Shown here: in pieces, positions 44,005-53,053 of the stretch
Position numbering within the stretch: the stretch's first letter is position 1
Layout of the letters: every line of letters starts with the position of its first letter
Assembly (NCBI GenBank): GCA_050946835.1
Contig: JBMNVN010000010.1
Coordinates: forward strand, 1-64,000
Reading direction: 5' to 3'
Length of the DNA stretch: 64,000 nt
From: UBA1447 sp002329225
GTDB taxonomy: Bacteria > Bacillota > Clostridia > Oscillospirales > Acutalibacteraceae
Notes under the pieces: generated by a model
Database searches by the model: none
What the model was told of the DNA's origin: nothing
What the model saw: the letters and a program-made list of their open reading frames with translations, nothing else
Made by a program: the position numbers and the translations under genes

Positions 44005-46101
44005 TCACTTTTCCAGATACACCGCTACCGCTTTCATGTCTTCATCCATGGTGAGGCTTAACATGCCGTCTGCAATGCTGACTTCTTCTTGTTTGTAGGA
44101 ATAAATGTCTTTAATAACATATCCTGCGGGGATAGGGATTTTTATCTCTGTCCCCCTGTTTTCGTTAAAACCGTGGAAGATTGCAACCGCTTTGCCGTCT
44201 TCACTTTTGCGCAAAATGCCCTGCCAGCCTTTCAGGTTGCGCCAGCTTGTTTGCCGGGTTCCGTAAAAGCTTGTAAAGCCTTTTTTGATAATCGGGGCGA
44301 TTTTTCTATAGAAAGCCATGCCGTCGTCGATTACCTTCCACTGAGCCTCATCAAGGCGCCATACATCGCCGGACAGGCACATTCTTCCGAGGAAAGTTGC
44401 GGCGATGGAGTAAGCAATCCGCTTCAGTGAGTCCGTTTGGCGGATAACCGCCCAGATTTGACTCTGACGGGGAAGAATAACCCTGTGCAGGTTTGCCGCA
44501 ATGACGGGAATTTCCACACCCTCGTGGGCATCGGAAAAAGATGCCATACTGCATTCGGACATCATCAGCGGTTCCAGTTTGTGGCCGCCGGATGAGCAGT
44601 TTTCCAGGATTATCTCCGGAACTTTCTCTTTTACTTCCCGAATGAAAGCGAGGGATTCTTCCATATTTTGGCGCAGACCCTCCCCTAATGATTCCGCTCC
44701 GTCACAGCCGATGCCGACGGTGTCGTTGTAGTCCATCTTCATATACTCAAAGCCGTATTTGTTGAGAGTACCGATTACACGTTCCCTTAAATAATCCTTT
44801 ACCCAAGGCTGCCGCATATCCCAGTAACGGCGCATATCGGTTGTCAGGGGGTAGCCGTCCCTTTTCAGATGATGCTCGGTCAGGTGATACGCCTTTGCTT
44901 CGGAACCGATGTTGTCAATCTCAAACCAAATGCCCGGTTTCATACCGTTTGCCTTTATTAAATCTACGGTTTTCCTGAGTCCGTCCGGGAACAAATCTTC
45001 CGACACCTCATAGTCGCCCATTGAAACATGCCAGGGGACATCTTTTCTGCGGAACCATCCGCAATCGATTACAAAATACTCAATTCCCCTGCCCTTGATT
45101 GCGTCAACAATCTCCGCAATGTTGTCGTGAGAGGGAGAGCCCCAGGTTGTGCAATATTCGTTAAATACTATGGGGAGGCTTTGCTCGCTTGCAGGGGCAC
45201 GGTCTACATCTTTTTCCAAAGCGGAGGTCAGTCTTTGAAAAATCACTTCCCTGTCCTCACTTTTGCAGACGGATAAAATAGCTTCCGGAGTTTTAAAACT
45301 TTCGCCCGGCGCAATGTTCTTCATCCAATGGCCGAACTCCCTGTCCGCAAGACCGCCGGAAATCTGCACATCGTCGCCGCGGCGGTACACTTCTATCTGC
45401 CAGGATGCATTGTGGGCAATCTGCACTCCCCAGAAAAGCCCGCTTCCGGTATCTTCAATAACCGCTGTCGGGAAAAAGCCGTTGACCGGCAGGGAACCGC
45501 ATTGGCCGAAGCGCTCCGCCCTTACCGCATGCCCTCCCCCGGAAGGTTCCAACTGCAAATCTTCCAAGCTGTGCGTTTCCAAGCGGCCTTCCATACACCA
45601 TACGCTGCGTATTCTGTGCATTTTTATGGTGTCAAAGCCGATACCTTCCATAAAGGGAGAAATCTTACCTAAAGAAAAGGAGGAGAGCAGTTCCAGCAAA
45701 GCCGTTTCGCTGCCATCGTTAATAAAAACATTATAGCTTCTTACCGCTTTTTCGCCGTTGCGGTATGTAAGATAATTTTCTATTCTGTAGTTTCTGTCAT
45801 CCTTTAAGGTTGTGCGGATTGTGAGTCCGTCTTCGTTTTCCGTCACGGTCTGACCGATATATTTGAACCTTTCCACGGTTTGGCTTTGGCGCATGGTTCT
45901 GCCGCCGGCATAGCCGCCGGGATATATATCCCCGGCAATCTTTACCTGAACGAGGGAATCCGGGTACGGCTTATCTCTTTTTCTGTCACGATATTCCGTG
46001 CCCTCAGGCAGAAGTACAAGCTCGGGATTGTGATTCTCCGGATTTAAAAGATAGACTGCCGACATATCACCGAGGGTGTAAGTTTTAATAATCTCCGCCA
46101 T
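44005..46101 (-). CDS. GH36 alpha-galactosidase
   Basis: A clan GH-D glycoside hydrolase releasing alpha-linked galactose (or alpha-GalNAc) from oligosaccharides. The N-terminal beta-supersandwich domain (about 1-300) precedes a (beta/alpha)8 barrel with the nucleophile Asp in YMKMDYND near residue 458 and the acid/base Asp in SFSDAHEG near 522. CSSGGHKLEP matches the GH36 substrate-loop region. There is no signal peptide, so it is intracellular and acts on imported sugars. GGGAGG precedes ATG by six bases. No transporter is adjacent. Confidence 0.88.
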   Translation of the reverse strand: MAEIIKTYTLGDMSAVYLLNPENHNPELVLLPEGTEYRDRKRDKPYPDSLVQVKIAGDIYPGGYAGGRTMRQSQTVERFKYIGQTVTENEDGLTIRTTLKDDRNYRIENYLTYRNGEKAVRSYNVFINDGSETALLELLSSFSLGKISPFMEGIGFDTIKMHRIRSVWCMEGRLETHSLEDLQLEPSGGGHAVRAERFGQCGSLPVNGFFPTAVIEDTGSGLFWGVQIAHNASWQIEVYRRGDDVQISGGLADREFGHWMKNIAPGESFKTPEAILSVCKSEDREVIFQRLTSALEKDVDRAPASEQSLPIVFNEYCTTWGSPSHDNIAEIVDAIKGRGIEYFVIDCGWFRRKDVPWHVSMGDYEVSEDLFPDGLRKTVDLIKANGMKPGIWFEIDNIGSEAKAYHLTEHHLKRDGYPLTTDMRRYWDMRQPWVKDYLRERVIGTLNKYGFEYMKMDYNDTVGIGCDGAESLGEGLRQNMEESLAFIREVKEKVPEIILENCSSGGHKLEPLMMSECSMASFSDAHEGVEIPVIAANLHRVILPRQSQIWAVIRQTDSLKRIAYSIAATFLGRMCLSGDVWRLDEAQWKVIDDGMAFYRKIAPIIKKGFTSFYGTRQTSWRNLKGWQGILRKSEDGKAVAIFHGFNENRGTEIKIPIPAGYVIKDIYSYKQEEVSIADGMLSLTMDEDMKAVAVYLEK

Positions 46102-46189
46102 TATGATGCCTCCCGCAATTTATGTTTCTACGGTCAAAAGCCTTTACCCTATTATACATGCATCTGAAAAAAGAGTAAGTAGATTTATA

Positions 46190-46221
46190 AAAAGCGGCAG
46201 GGGGATTGCTCCTTCCTGCCG
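46190..46221 (-). terminator. Terminator of the DtxR-type regulator gene
   Basis: CGGCAGG (46195-46201) pairs with CCTGCCG (46215-46221); reading on the minus strand the stem is followed by CTTTTTAT. Confidence 0.7.
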
Positions 46222-46240
46222 TGTTTTGCATTTTATCTAT

Positions 46241-46627
46241 CTAATGTTTATTGAGGTCAGGTATGATTTGCTCGTGCTTTTTCTTTAACATTTTAAAGGA
46301 TTTGTCGCTGATGACATGCTCGATTTTGCAGGCGTCTTCCACTGCGGTCGCTTCATCTACGCCGAGGGCCATAAGCAATTCGCTCAGCAGCGTGTGGCGT
46401 TCATAGATTTTTTTCGCAAGGGAAAGACCCTCTTTAGTAAGGGTGATGTAACCGTCTTTATCGACGGTGATGTAGTTCATTTTTTTGAGTATCCCGACAC
46501 CCCGGCTGACGCTGGGTTTGGAGAAGTTCATATACTCGGCAACATCAACGGAACGTACTGCGTTCTTTGATTTACTGAGTACATAAATCGTTTCGAGATA
46601 CATTTCTCCGGAAGATTTTAATGCCAT
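46241..46627 (-). CDS. DtxR/MntR-family metal-dependent transcriptional regulator
   Basis: A metal-sensing repressor of 128 residues. The N-terminal winged helix (VRSVDVAEYMNFSKPSVSRG) is followed by the dimerisation and metal-binding helices, with candidate ligands in ERHTLLSELL, VEDACKIEHVIS and the C-terminal His/Glu (KKHEQ). There is no SH3-like domain, so it is closer to MntR than to full DtxR. The frame is open to 46711, but ATG at 46627 has AAGGAG seven bases upstream and gives the normal family start (LKSSGEMYLETIYVL). It diverges from feoAB, whose two matching palindromes are its most likely targets. Confidence 0.88.
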   Translation of the reverse strand: MALKSSGEMYLETIYVLSKSKNAVRSVDVAEYMNFSKPSVSRGVGILKKMNYITVDKDGYITLTKEGLSLAKKIYERHTLLSELLMALGVDEATAVEDACKIEHVISDKSFKMLKKKHEQIIPDLNKH

Positions 46628-46843
46628 AATTAACTCCTTAAAAAGCAGGGGTGGAGGGATATTCTTCGCATTTAGATTACCACAAAAAATGAAGAAAATC
46701 AACGGAATCAATGTGAATGATTAATCTTACGGGACTTGGAGTTAACGGCAAGTAAACACTCGCTTTAGAAAAGTTTCCGTGTACTCCCCTTTTAATTTGA
46801 ACATCCAAAAGCAATCAAACCGAAACAAGATTTTAAAAAAATG

Positions 46844-46872
46844 TTGACAAAGGTGAAAAGTCGGGTTATAAT
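46844..46872 (+). promoter_or_regulatory. Sigma-A promoter for feoA
   Basis: Perfect TTGACA (46844-46849) and TATAAT (46867-46872) with 17 bases between them. Confidence 0.88.
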
Positions 46873-46877
46873 CCTTT

Positions 46878-46897
46878 CAGTTAGCAGTTGCTAACTG
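46878..46897 (+). promoter_or_regulatory. Metal-regulator operator at the feoA promoter
   Basis: Palindrome CAGTTAGC-AGTT-GCTAACTG. It starts five bases after the -10 box, so it covers the transcription start. The same 8-4-8 design recurs before feoB at 47225. Confidence 0.78.
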
Positions 46898-46971
46898 CTC
46901 TTTCGGGACTATATATTTACACAGGCACTTTTCATTGAATACTGTTGCTGCGTTGAGTACAAGGAGGCATT

Positions 46972-47184
46972 ATGAATTTAAAAAATGCTGTTGAAGGTAA
47001 AGAATATATTATCCGTAAGATTAACACGGATGACGATGAATTGAACGGCTTTCTGTTTTCTCTCGGCTGCTATGACGGCGAGGCGATTACCGTCGTTGCC
47101 CGCCGAAAGGGCGGATATACCGTTGCAATAAAAGACGGCCGTTACAACATTGATAACCATTTGGCCGAAGCCATTCATATTTAA
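46972..47184 (+). CDS. feoA: FeoA-family ferrous iron transport accessory protein
   Basis: A small SH3-like cytoplasmic partner of FeoB (70 residues). It shows the FeoA pattern of a central glycine turn (FSLGCYDGEAITVV) and a C-terminal strand ending in the regulatory-type NIDNHLAEAIHI. AAGGAGG lies six bases before ATG. Its own terminator follows, so feoA can be made without feoB. Expression is likely repressed by metal-loaded regulator at the adjacent palindrome. Confidence 0.9.
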   Translation: MNLKNAVEGKEYIIRKINTDDDELNGFLFSLGCYDGEAITVVARRKGGYTVAIKDGRYNIDNHLAEAIHI

Positions 47185-47194
47185 TCGGCTAAAG

Positions 47195-47216
47195 GACCGG
47201 GCATCGGTCTTTTTTT
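47195..47216 (+). terminator. Terminator between feoA and feoB
   Basis: GACCG (47195-47199) pairs with CGGTC (47205-47209), followed by seven T. The short stem may allow readthrough. Confidence 0.65.
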
Positions 47217-47224
47217 CAGCCATC

Positions 47225-47244
47225 GAGTTAGCAACGGCTAACTC
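47225..47244 (+). promoter_or_regulatory. Second copy of the operator, upstream of feoB
   Basis: Perfect inverted repeat GAGTTAGC-AACG-GCTAACTC, the same half-site and spacing as the feoA operator. A TATAAT-like box at 47281-47286 lies 37 bases further on, but its -35 is weak. Confidence 0.75.
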
Positions 47245-47302
47245 TAACAATCCACATTAACTGCTAATGATTAAATTATATATAATAAAAGGAGGATGAC
47301 CC

Positions 47303-49309
47303 ATGAGAATTGCTTTAACAGGCAACCCTAACTCAGGCAAGACCACAATGTACAATGCCTTGACCGGACGTAATGAAAAGGTAGGTAACTGGGCAGGTGT
47401 TACTTTAGAAAAGAAGGAACACCCTATCAAAAAAATGTATGCGGGCGGAGAGCAGCAGATTATTGCCGTTGACTTGCCCGGCGCATACTCCATGTCCCCT
47501 TTCACCGGCGAGGAAAGTATCACCAGCTCTTATGTAAGGAAAGAAGAACCCGATGTTATCATCAACATTGTAGACGCCACAAACCTCAGCCGCAGTCTTT
47601 TCTTCACCACTCAGCTTTTGGAACTCGGTATTCCACTTGTTGTCGCTTTGAACAAGAGCGATATTAATGAAAAGAAGGGCACAAAGATTGATATTGAGGC
47701 TTTGTCCGCCAGACTCGGCTGCCCGGTTGTCAACACGGTTTCCACCTCCGCTACAGGGCTTGATGCTGTTGTTGAGGCCGCTGTTAAACATGCAACTGAT
47801 GTTCAAAGGGCCCCTTATGTGCAGGGGGATATTGATTTGACCGACAAGGCGGTAGTTGAAGCTGCTGACCGTAAGCGTTTTGAATTTGTAAACAAGATTG
47901 TAGAGACTGTTGAGACCCGAAAAACTTTCACTAAGGATAAAAACTTAGGCGATAAGATCGACGCCGTACTTACAAACAAGTGGCTCGGTATTCCGATCTT
48001 TGCGGTTGTGATGTTTCTGGTCTTTCAAATTTCTCAGGTTTGGGTAGGCACTCCGATTGCCGATTTGCTCGTAGGTTGGCTGGAAACTTTTCAGGGTTGG
48101 GTAGGAGACCTCCTTGTAAATGCCAGCCCGCTTCTTTCTACCATACTTGTTGACGGTGTAATTGGCGGTGTAATTGCAGTTGTCGGTTTTTTGCCGCTTA
48201 TTATGGTAATGTACTTCCTCATTGCTCTGCTTGAGGACTGTGGCTATATGGCCCGTGTTGCCGTTGTGCTTGACCCAATTTTCAAGAGAGTTGGTCTCTC
48301 CGGTAAGTCAGTTATTCCTTTTGTTATATCTATCGGTTGTGCCGTACCCGGTATTATGGCAAGCCGTACTATCCGTAACGAGCGTGAAAGAAGAACGACA
48401 GCCATGCTTGCTCCTTTCATGCCTTGCGGTGCAAAGATTCCCATCATCGCTCTGTTTGCAGGTGCGTTCTTTGAAGACGCCGGCTGGGTAAGTACCCTGA
48501 TGTACCTTTCCGGCATTCTGCTTATTTTCCTCGGTGCGCTTCTTATTAACAAAATCGCAGGCTACAAAGCAAGAAAATCCTTCTTCATTATAGAGCTCCC
48601 TGAATACAAGGCCCCTTCAGTTTGGGGCGCTTTCAAATCTATGTGCATCCGAGGCCGGGCTTTTATTGTTAAGGCTACTACCATCATCCTTCTTTGTAAT
48701 CTGGCAGTACAGCTGATGCAATCATTCACCTGGCGGTTGCAGGTTGCTGAAACGGCGGACGCTTCAATTCTTGCTTCTATCGCATCGCCTTTTGCATACT
48801 TGCTCGTTCCTATTGTCGGTGTTCTTTCCTGGCAGCTTGCCGCTGCGGCAGTTACCGGTCTCATAGCCAAGGAAAATGTTGTTGGCACTCTCGCCGTTAC
48901 CTTTGTTGGGCTTGAGAACCTCATTGATGTTGAAGAATTCGCTCTTTTAGAGGGAGCAGGTGCAGAAGTTGCAGGTATTTTTGCAATCACCAAGGTTGCG
49001 GCTCTTGCTTACCTGATGTTCAATCTTTATACGCCTCCCTGCTTTGCCGCTATAGGCGCTATGAATGCCGAGATGAAGAGCGGCAAATGGTTATGGGGCG
49101 GCATCGGGCTCCAGCTCGCTGTAGGTTACACCGTGGCATACTTTGTTTACACCATAGGCACAATTATTACAGGCGCTGCACTTAATGTCGGCGCTGCGCT
49201 TGGGGGATTTGTTATCGTTGCCGCTATAACTGCCGTTGTGATTGGCCTTATTGTTAACACAAACAAAAAACTTAAAGCGGAGTACGCATTGTCCGGCACA
49301 AAAGGTTAA
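47303..49309 (+). CDS. feoB: FeoB ferrous iron transporter
   Basis: A membrane ferrous-iron importer of 668 residues. The N-terminal G domain has G1 GNPNSGKT (residues 7-14), switch I NWAGVTLEKKE, G3 DLPGAY near 56 and G4 NKSD near 118, followed by the helical GDI-type domain. From about residue 230 a series of membrane helices contains the paired Gate motifs (CAVPGIMASRT and the later YTPPCFAAIG). GGAGG lies seven bases before ATG. It is followed by its Cys-rich peptide, completing the feoA-feoB-peptide set under the divergent regulator. Confidence 0.95.
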   Translation: MRIALTGNPNSGKTTMYNALTGRNEKVGNWAGVTLEKKEHPIKKMYAGGEQQIIAVDLPGAYSMSPFTGEESITSSYVRKEEPDVIINIVDATNLSRSLFFTTQLLELGIPLVVALNKSDINEKKGTKIDIEALSARLGCPVVNTVSTSATGLDAVVEAAVKHATDVQRAPYVQGDIDLTDKAVVEAADRKRFEFVNKIVETVETRKTFTKDKNLGDKIDAVLTNKWLGIPIFAVVMFLVFQISQVWVGTPIADLLVGWLETFQGWVGDLLVNASPLLSTILVDGVIGGVIAVVGFLPLIMVMYFLIALLEDCGYMARVAVVLDPIFKRVGLSGKSVIPFVISIGCAVPGIMASRTIRNERERRTTAMLAPFMPCGAKIPIIALFAGAFFEDAGWVSTLMYLSGILLIFLGALLINKIAGYKARKSFFIIELPEYKAPSVWGAFKSMCIRGRAFIVKATTIILLCNLAVQLMQSFTWRLQVAETADASILASIASPFAYLLVPIVGVLSWQLAAAAVTGLIAKENVVGTLAVTFVGLENLIDVEEFALLEGAGAEVAGIFAITKVAALAYLMFNLYTPPCFAAIGAMNAEMKSGKWLWGGIGLQLAVGYTVAYFVYTIGTIITGAALNVGAALGGFVIVAAITAVVIGLIVNTNKKLKAEYALSGTKG

Positions 49310-49327
49310 AAACAAGGATTTGGTATT

Positions 49328-49504
49328 ATGGAAAATATTTTAGTTGTATTGATTTTGCTTGCCCTTGTCGGGGGTATTGTCCTATATTTAATATTGCGCA
49401 ATAAAAAGCGCAATGAGCCTTGCATAGGCTGCCCCTATGCAAAGCAATGCGGGGGCGGCGGACAAAGCTCGGGTTTCGCTTGCGGCAGTGAAAGTAAAGA
49501 ATAG
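49328..49504 (+). CDS. FeoB-associated Cys-rich membrane peptide
   Basis: A 58-residue protein starting MENILVVLILLALVGGIVLY (one membrane helix), then a basic stop-transfer (RNKKRN) and a cysteine cluster CIGCPYAKQCGGGG with a late Cys. This is the small FeoB-associated Cys-rich family found after feoB in Firmicutes. It begins 18 bases after the feoB stop with AAGGA about nine bases upstream. The cysteines probably bind iron or provide redox assistance. A strong terminator follows directly. Confidence 0.88.
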   Translation: MENILVVLILLALVGGIVLYLILRNKKRNEPCIGCPYAKQCGGGGQSSGFACGSESKE

Positions 49505-49512
49505 TTAAACTG

Positions 49513-49548
49513 ACCGGGGATGCATTTTTGTTTGCATCCCCGGTTTTA
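49513..49548 (+). terminator. Terminator of the feo operon
   Basis: A perfect 12-bp stem (ACCGGGGATGCA at 49513-49524 with 49533-49544) ending in a T run. Confidence 0.88.
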
Positions 49549-49580
49549 AATCTCCCTTATTTACTTTAAGAAAACACACG

Positions 49581-51056
49581 CTACCCTATTGCAATTTTAA
49601 AGCAGACGGGCAAGTCATTTTTGAGTTCGCCTTTCAACTTAATTTTAAGAGCTTCATCGGTTCTTGAATATTCCACTTTTTCGTTACTGCCCAAGAGTTC
49701 AATGCTTTCAACAAGGTAATCATGGGCGGTATGCTTTTTTAAGGTTTTAATTTCTACCGTTTTGGAGGGGCGCATCTGGAAGGCGTAAAGAAAACCGTTT
49801 TTGTATGTGAAGCGAAAATCTTTGTTTGTAAATTGCTTTTCGTCACCGTCTTTGAAAAAGCCCTCTTCCGCATTGACTTCGCCTTCGCCGAACCGCTTCC
49901 AGAATGTTGTGCCGTAAATGCCTTCGCCGTTGACAGTCAGCCACTCCCCCATTGTGAGCAGAACTTCCGTTTCTTCGTCCGTGATTGTACCGTCGGCTTT
50001 GGGGCCGATGTTGATAAGCAAATTGCCGTTTTTGGAGACGATATCAACAAGGTCGCAGATAACCTGACGGGCGGATTTGTATTCGTTATCCGCCCTGTAA
50101 CCCCAGGAGGATTTGCCGATGGCGGTATCCGTTTGCCAATATACGGGGGAGATTCCGGTTAAGGCTCCGCGCTCAACATCAAAGGTTGCAACCGTGGGGG
50201 GAAAGGCTTCGTGCTTGTAATTGATTGTAACCTCTTTGCCCCACTCGTCGGCACGGTTGTAGTAATAGGCCGCAAGTTTTTTGAGGTAGGGTTTGAATGA
50301 GTGGTTATGAATCCACCAGTCAAAATAAAGGACGGAGGGCCGGTATTTGTCAACCAATTCGCAGGTGCGGACAAGCCAATCTTCAAGCCATTCTTCGCTT
50401 GCGCCTACGGCATATGTATCGGCGGTGGTGATGTGCAGATTGCCGGAATGAAATTCTTCGCAATAAACGGCGGGGCCGTAAAAATCACGGCAGTTTTCGT
50501 CATTGACATCGCTGTCAAAGGTTCTGCCCATGTTCATAAAAAAGTAATGTTCCGCACGGTGGGTTGAGGCGCAAAAAGTAAGGCCCTGTTTTTCACATTC
50601 CGCTTTAAGTTCGCCGACAACGTCACGGCAGGGACCCATATTTTTTGCGTTCCAACGGTTAAACTCCGTTTCGTACATTGCAAAGCCGTCATGATGTTCG
50701 GCAACGGGCATAACATATTTAATCCCCGCTTTTTTAAAGAGCGAAACCCACTCTTCGGGATTATATTTTTCCGCCCTGAACATGGGGATAAAATCCTTAT
50801 AGCCGAAATCTTTATGCTCGCCGTAAGTTTTTCTGTGGTGTTCAAACTCCCGGCAATTCGGGTCATACATGCTCCTTGCATACCATTCGTTGCCGTATGC
50901 GGGTACTGAGTAGATGCCCCAATGGATAAACACACCCAATTTGTCGTGCATATACCAGGAGGGCACTTTATGATGAGCGAGGGACGCCCAATCGGGCTTG
51001 TACTTGCCTTTTGCGTTGACTTCGTCAATGAGCTTTAAACAGTCTTTTGTTGTCAT
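49581..51056 (-). CDS. GH29 alpha-L-fucosidase
   Basis: A GH29 retaining alpha-L-fucosidase. The barrel starts at WYMHDKLGVFIHWGIYSVPAY and contains VMPVAEHHDGFAMYE. The nucleophile Asp is in SVLYFDWWIHN near residue 245, and INIGPKADGTI closes the catalytic domain. A C-terminal beta-sandwich follows. There is no signal peptide, so it is cytoplasmic. Two in-frame starts exist (51077 and 51056); I take 51056, which has a GGGGCG element upstream, with little certainty. It is divergent from the GH51 gene and forms part of a glycan-use cluster. Released fucose could feed the split aldolase/SDR pair near 28-30 kb (inference). Confidence 0.87.
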   Translation of the reverse strand: MTTKDCLKLIDEVNAKGKYKPDWASLAHHKVPSWYMHDKLGVFIHWGIYSVPAYGNEWYARSMYDPNCREFEHHRKTYGEHKDFGYKDFIPMFRAEKYNPEEWVSLFKKAGIKYVMPVAEHHDGFAMYETEFNRWNAKNMGPCRDVVGELKAECEKQGLTFCASTHRAEHYFFMNMGRTFDSDVNDENCRDFYGPAVYCEEFHSGNLHITTADTYAVGASEEWLEDWLVRTCELVDKYRPSVLYFDWWIHNHSFKPYLKKLAAYYYNRADEWGKEVTINYKHEAFPPTVATFDVERGALTGISPVYWQTDTAIGKSSWGYRADNEYKSARQVICDLVDIVSKNGNLLINIGPKADGTITDEETEVLLTMGEWLTVNGEGIYGTTFWKRFGEGEVNAEEGFFKDGDEKQFTNKDFRFTYKNGFLYAFQMRPSKTVEIKTLKKHTAHDYLVESIELLGSNEKVEYSRTDEALKIKLKGELKNDLPVCFKIAIG

Positions 51057-51283
51057 TTTTTTACGCCCCGTATACATTTATTATTTTCGCCGACGGCGGA
51101 GAAAACCGTTTTTTCAGCGCCGCCGACTTCTTCCCTCTGTTTACGGACAACATGATAACATAAAGTAATTAAAAAATATACGACTTCAGCCTTTGCAAAA
51201 TGCTTAACCGATGATATTATATGACTGATAATACCCTGAAACCCCACGGGGTAAAAACAGAATTGAGAATGAGGAGAAAGCTA

Positions 51284-52756
51284 ATGGAAAAATATCTTAT
51301 CAATCCCAATCAGAAAATCAGCAAAATCAACAAGGACATATACGGGCACTTCAGCGAACATCTTGGCAGATGTATTTATGAGGGACTTTATGTGGGTGAA
51401 GATTCACCTATCCCCAACGTAAACGGTATGCGAAAAGATGTTGTTGAGGCGCTTAAAGAAATGGGGATACCCGTGCTGCGTTGGCCGGGCGGCTGCTTTG
51501 CCGACGAATACCATTGGAAAGACGGAATCGGTGCAAAAGAAGACCGCAAAAAAATGATTAATACCCATTGGGGCGGCGTTATTGAGGATAATTCCTTCGG
51601 CACTCACGAGTTTTTTGAGCTTTGCAGTCAGCTCGGCTGTGACGCTTATGTAAACGGCAATGTGGGCTCCGGCACCGTGCAGGAAATGAGCGAATGGGTG
51701 GAATATATGACCTTTGACGGCGTTTCACCTTTGGCGGAACAACGCAGGGCAAACGGCAGTGAAGAGCCGTTTACGGTAAAATACTTTGGCGTGGGGAATG
51801 AAAACTGGGGCTGCGGCGGACATATGCTACCCGAATTTTATGCCGACCAATACCGCAATTATGAAACATTTATCCGTGACTATGACGGTAATAAGCGTAT
51901 TTACCGCATTGCCTGCGGTGCAAACGCCTTTGATTTTAACTGGACAGATGTGATGATGAAAAAGGCGTGCAGCCGCATGAACGGGCTTTCACTCCACTAT
52001 TACACCGTCCCCCACGACTGGGGCAAAAAAGGCAAGGCTCTGGAGTTCACGGAAGAAGAGTATTACATCACCGTTGAAAAGGCTTACAAAATAGAAGAAC
52101 TTGTACGCCGCCACGGCGACATTATGAACCGCTATGACCCGGAGAAAAGAGTGGGCATGATTGTTGACGAATGGGGCACCTGGTACGATGTTGAAGAGGG
52201 TACGAACCCCGGCTTCCTCTACCAGCAGAACACAATGCGCGACGCCGTTGTTGCCGCTCTGACCTTAAATGTTTTCAACAAGTATTCCGACAGGGTTAAG
52301 ATGGCGAATATTGCACAGACTGTAAATGTTCTTCAGGCGGTTGCCCTTACTGACGGGGAAGATATGCTGCTGACACCTACCTATTATATTTTCAAGATGT
52401 ACAAAGACCATCAGGAGAATATGCTTTTGGGTTCGTATATCACCACACCCGATATTTCGGAAAAAGAGACGCTGCCTAAACTGATTGAAAGCGCATCAAT
52501 TAAAGAGGACGGCACAATTGTTGCGACGATTGTAAACACCTCCCTTGACGAGGCAAGCGAAATCAAATGCCAGATTGCGGACTTTAAGGTTAAAGGGATT
52601 GATGCGGAAATTCTAACGGGGGCAATGGATGCCCACAACAGCTTTGAAAACAAAAATGCGGTTAAAACGAAAGTGTTTGACGGCTATAAGGTCACCGCTG
52701 ACGGCTTTGAAACAACAGTACCGCCCTGCAGCATTGTTAAGTTTGTAATTAAATAA
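51284..52756 (+). CDS. GH51 alpha-L-arabinofuranosidase
   Basis: A retaining alpha-L-arabinofuranosidase for arabinoxylan or arabinan oligosaccharides. The family phrases KDIYGHFSEHLGRCIYEGLY and LRWPGGCFADEYHW are present. The acid/base Glu is in GVGNENWGCGG near residue 174, and the nucleophile Glu is in MIVDEWGTWY near 296. The final 100 residues are a beta-sandwich. There is no signal peptide. ATG at 51284 has GAGGAGAA upstream, so the longer frame from 51221 is dropped. It is followed at once by a DUF6171-like gene and then GH16. Confidence 0.92.
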   Translation: MEKYLINPNQKISKINKDIYGHFSEHLGRCIYEGLYVGEDSPIPNVNGMRKDVVEALKEMGIPVLRWPGGCFADEYHWKDGIGAKEDRKKMINTHWGGVIEDNSFGTHEFFELCSQLGCDAYVNGNVGSGTVQEMSEWVEYMTFDGVSPLAEQRRANGSEEPFTVKYFGVGNENWGCGGHMLPEFYADQYRNYETFIRDYDGNKRIYRIACGANAFDFNWTDVMMKKACSRMNGLSLHYYTVPHDWGKKGKALEFTEEEYYITVEKAYKIEELVRRHGDIMNRYDPEKRVGMIVDEWGTWYDVEEGTNPGFLYQQNTMRDAVVAALTLNVFNKYSDRVKMANIAQTVNVLQAVALTDGEDMLLTPTYYIFKMYKDHQENMLLGSYITTPDISEKETLPKLIESASIKEDGTIVATIVNTSLDEASEIKCQIADFKVKGIDAEILTGAMDAHNSFENKNAVKTKVFDGYKVTADGFETTVPPCSIVKFVIK

Positions 52757-52757
52757 A

Positions 52758-53009
52758 ATGGAAAAATGCAAGCGGTGCCTGCTTAACGAGGCGGCGGAGG
52801 CCGATACTCTGAAAAGCATTCGGGAGAGAATTGAAAGGTTACCCGACGGGGAAAAGGCTGACGAGGGAACTTACCTCCGACGGCTGGATGAGTGTAAAAA
52901 CTGCGACAGCCTTATTGCCGGAGTGTGTATGAAATGCGGCTGTTATGTGGAGTTCAGGGCGGCGTTTATAAGGCAAAAATGCCCCGACACAAAAAACAGA
53001 AGATGGTAG
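52758..53009 (+). CDS. DUF6171-like Cys-rich protein
   Basis: 83 residues with an N-terminal CKRC pair, a central CKNC and a C-terminal CMKCGC, giving a probable zinc- or iron-binding knuckle. It matches the small DUF6171 proteins of Clostridia, whose function is unknown. ATG lies one base after the GH51 stop and has no good ribosome binding site of its own, so it depends on translational coupling. A decayed relative occurs at 55.9-56.1 kb. Confidence 0.7.
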   Translation: MEKCKRCLLNEAAEADTLKSIRERIERLPDGEKADEGTYLRRLDECKNCDSLIAGVCMKCGCYVEFRAAFIRQKCPDTKNRRW

Positions 53010-53053
53010 TTGATAAGGATAAACCGAATGTCTTTGTTTTGAGGTGAGAAAAA

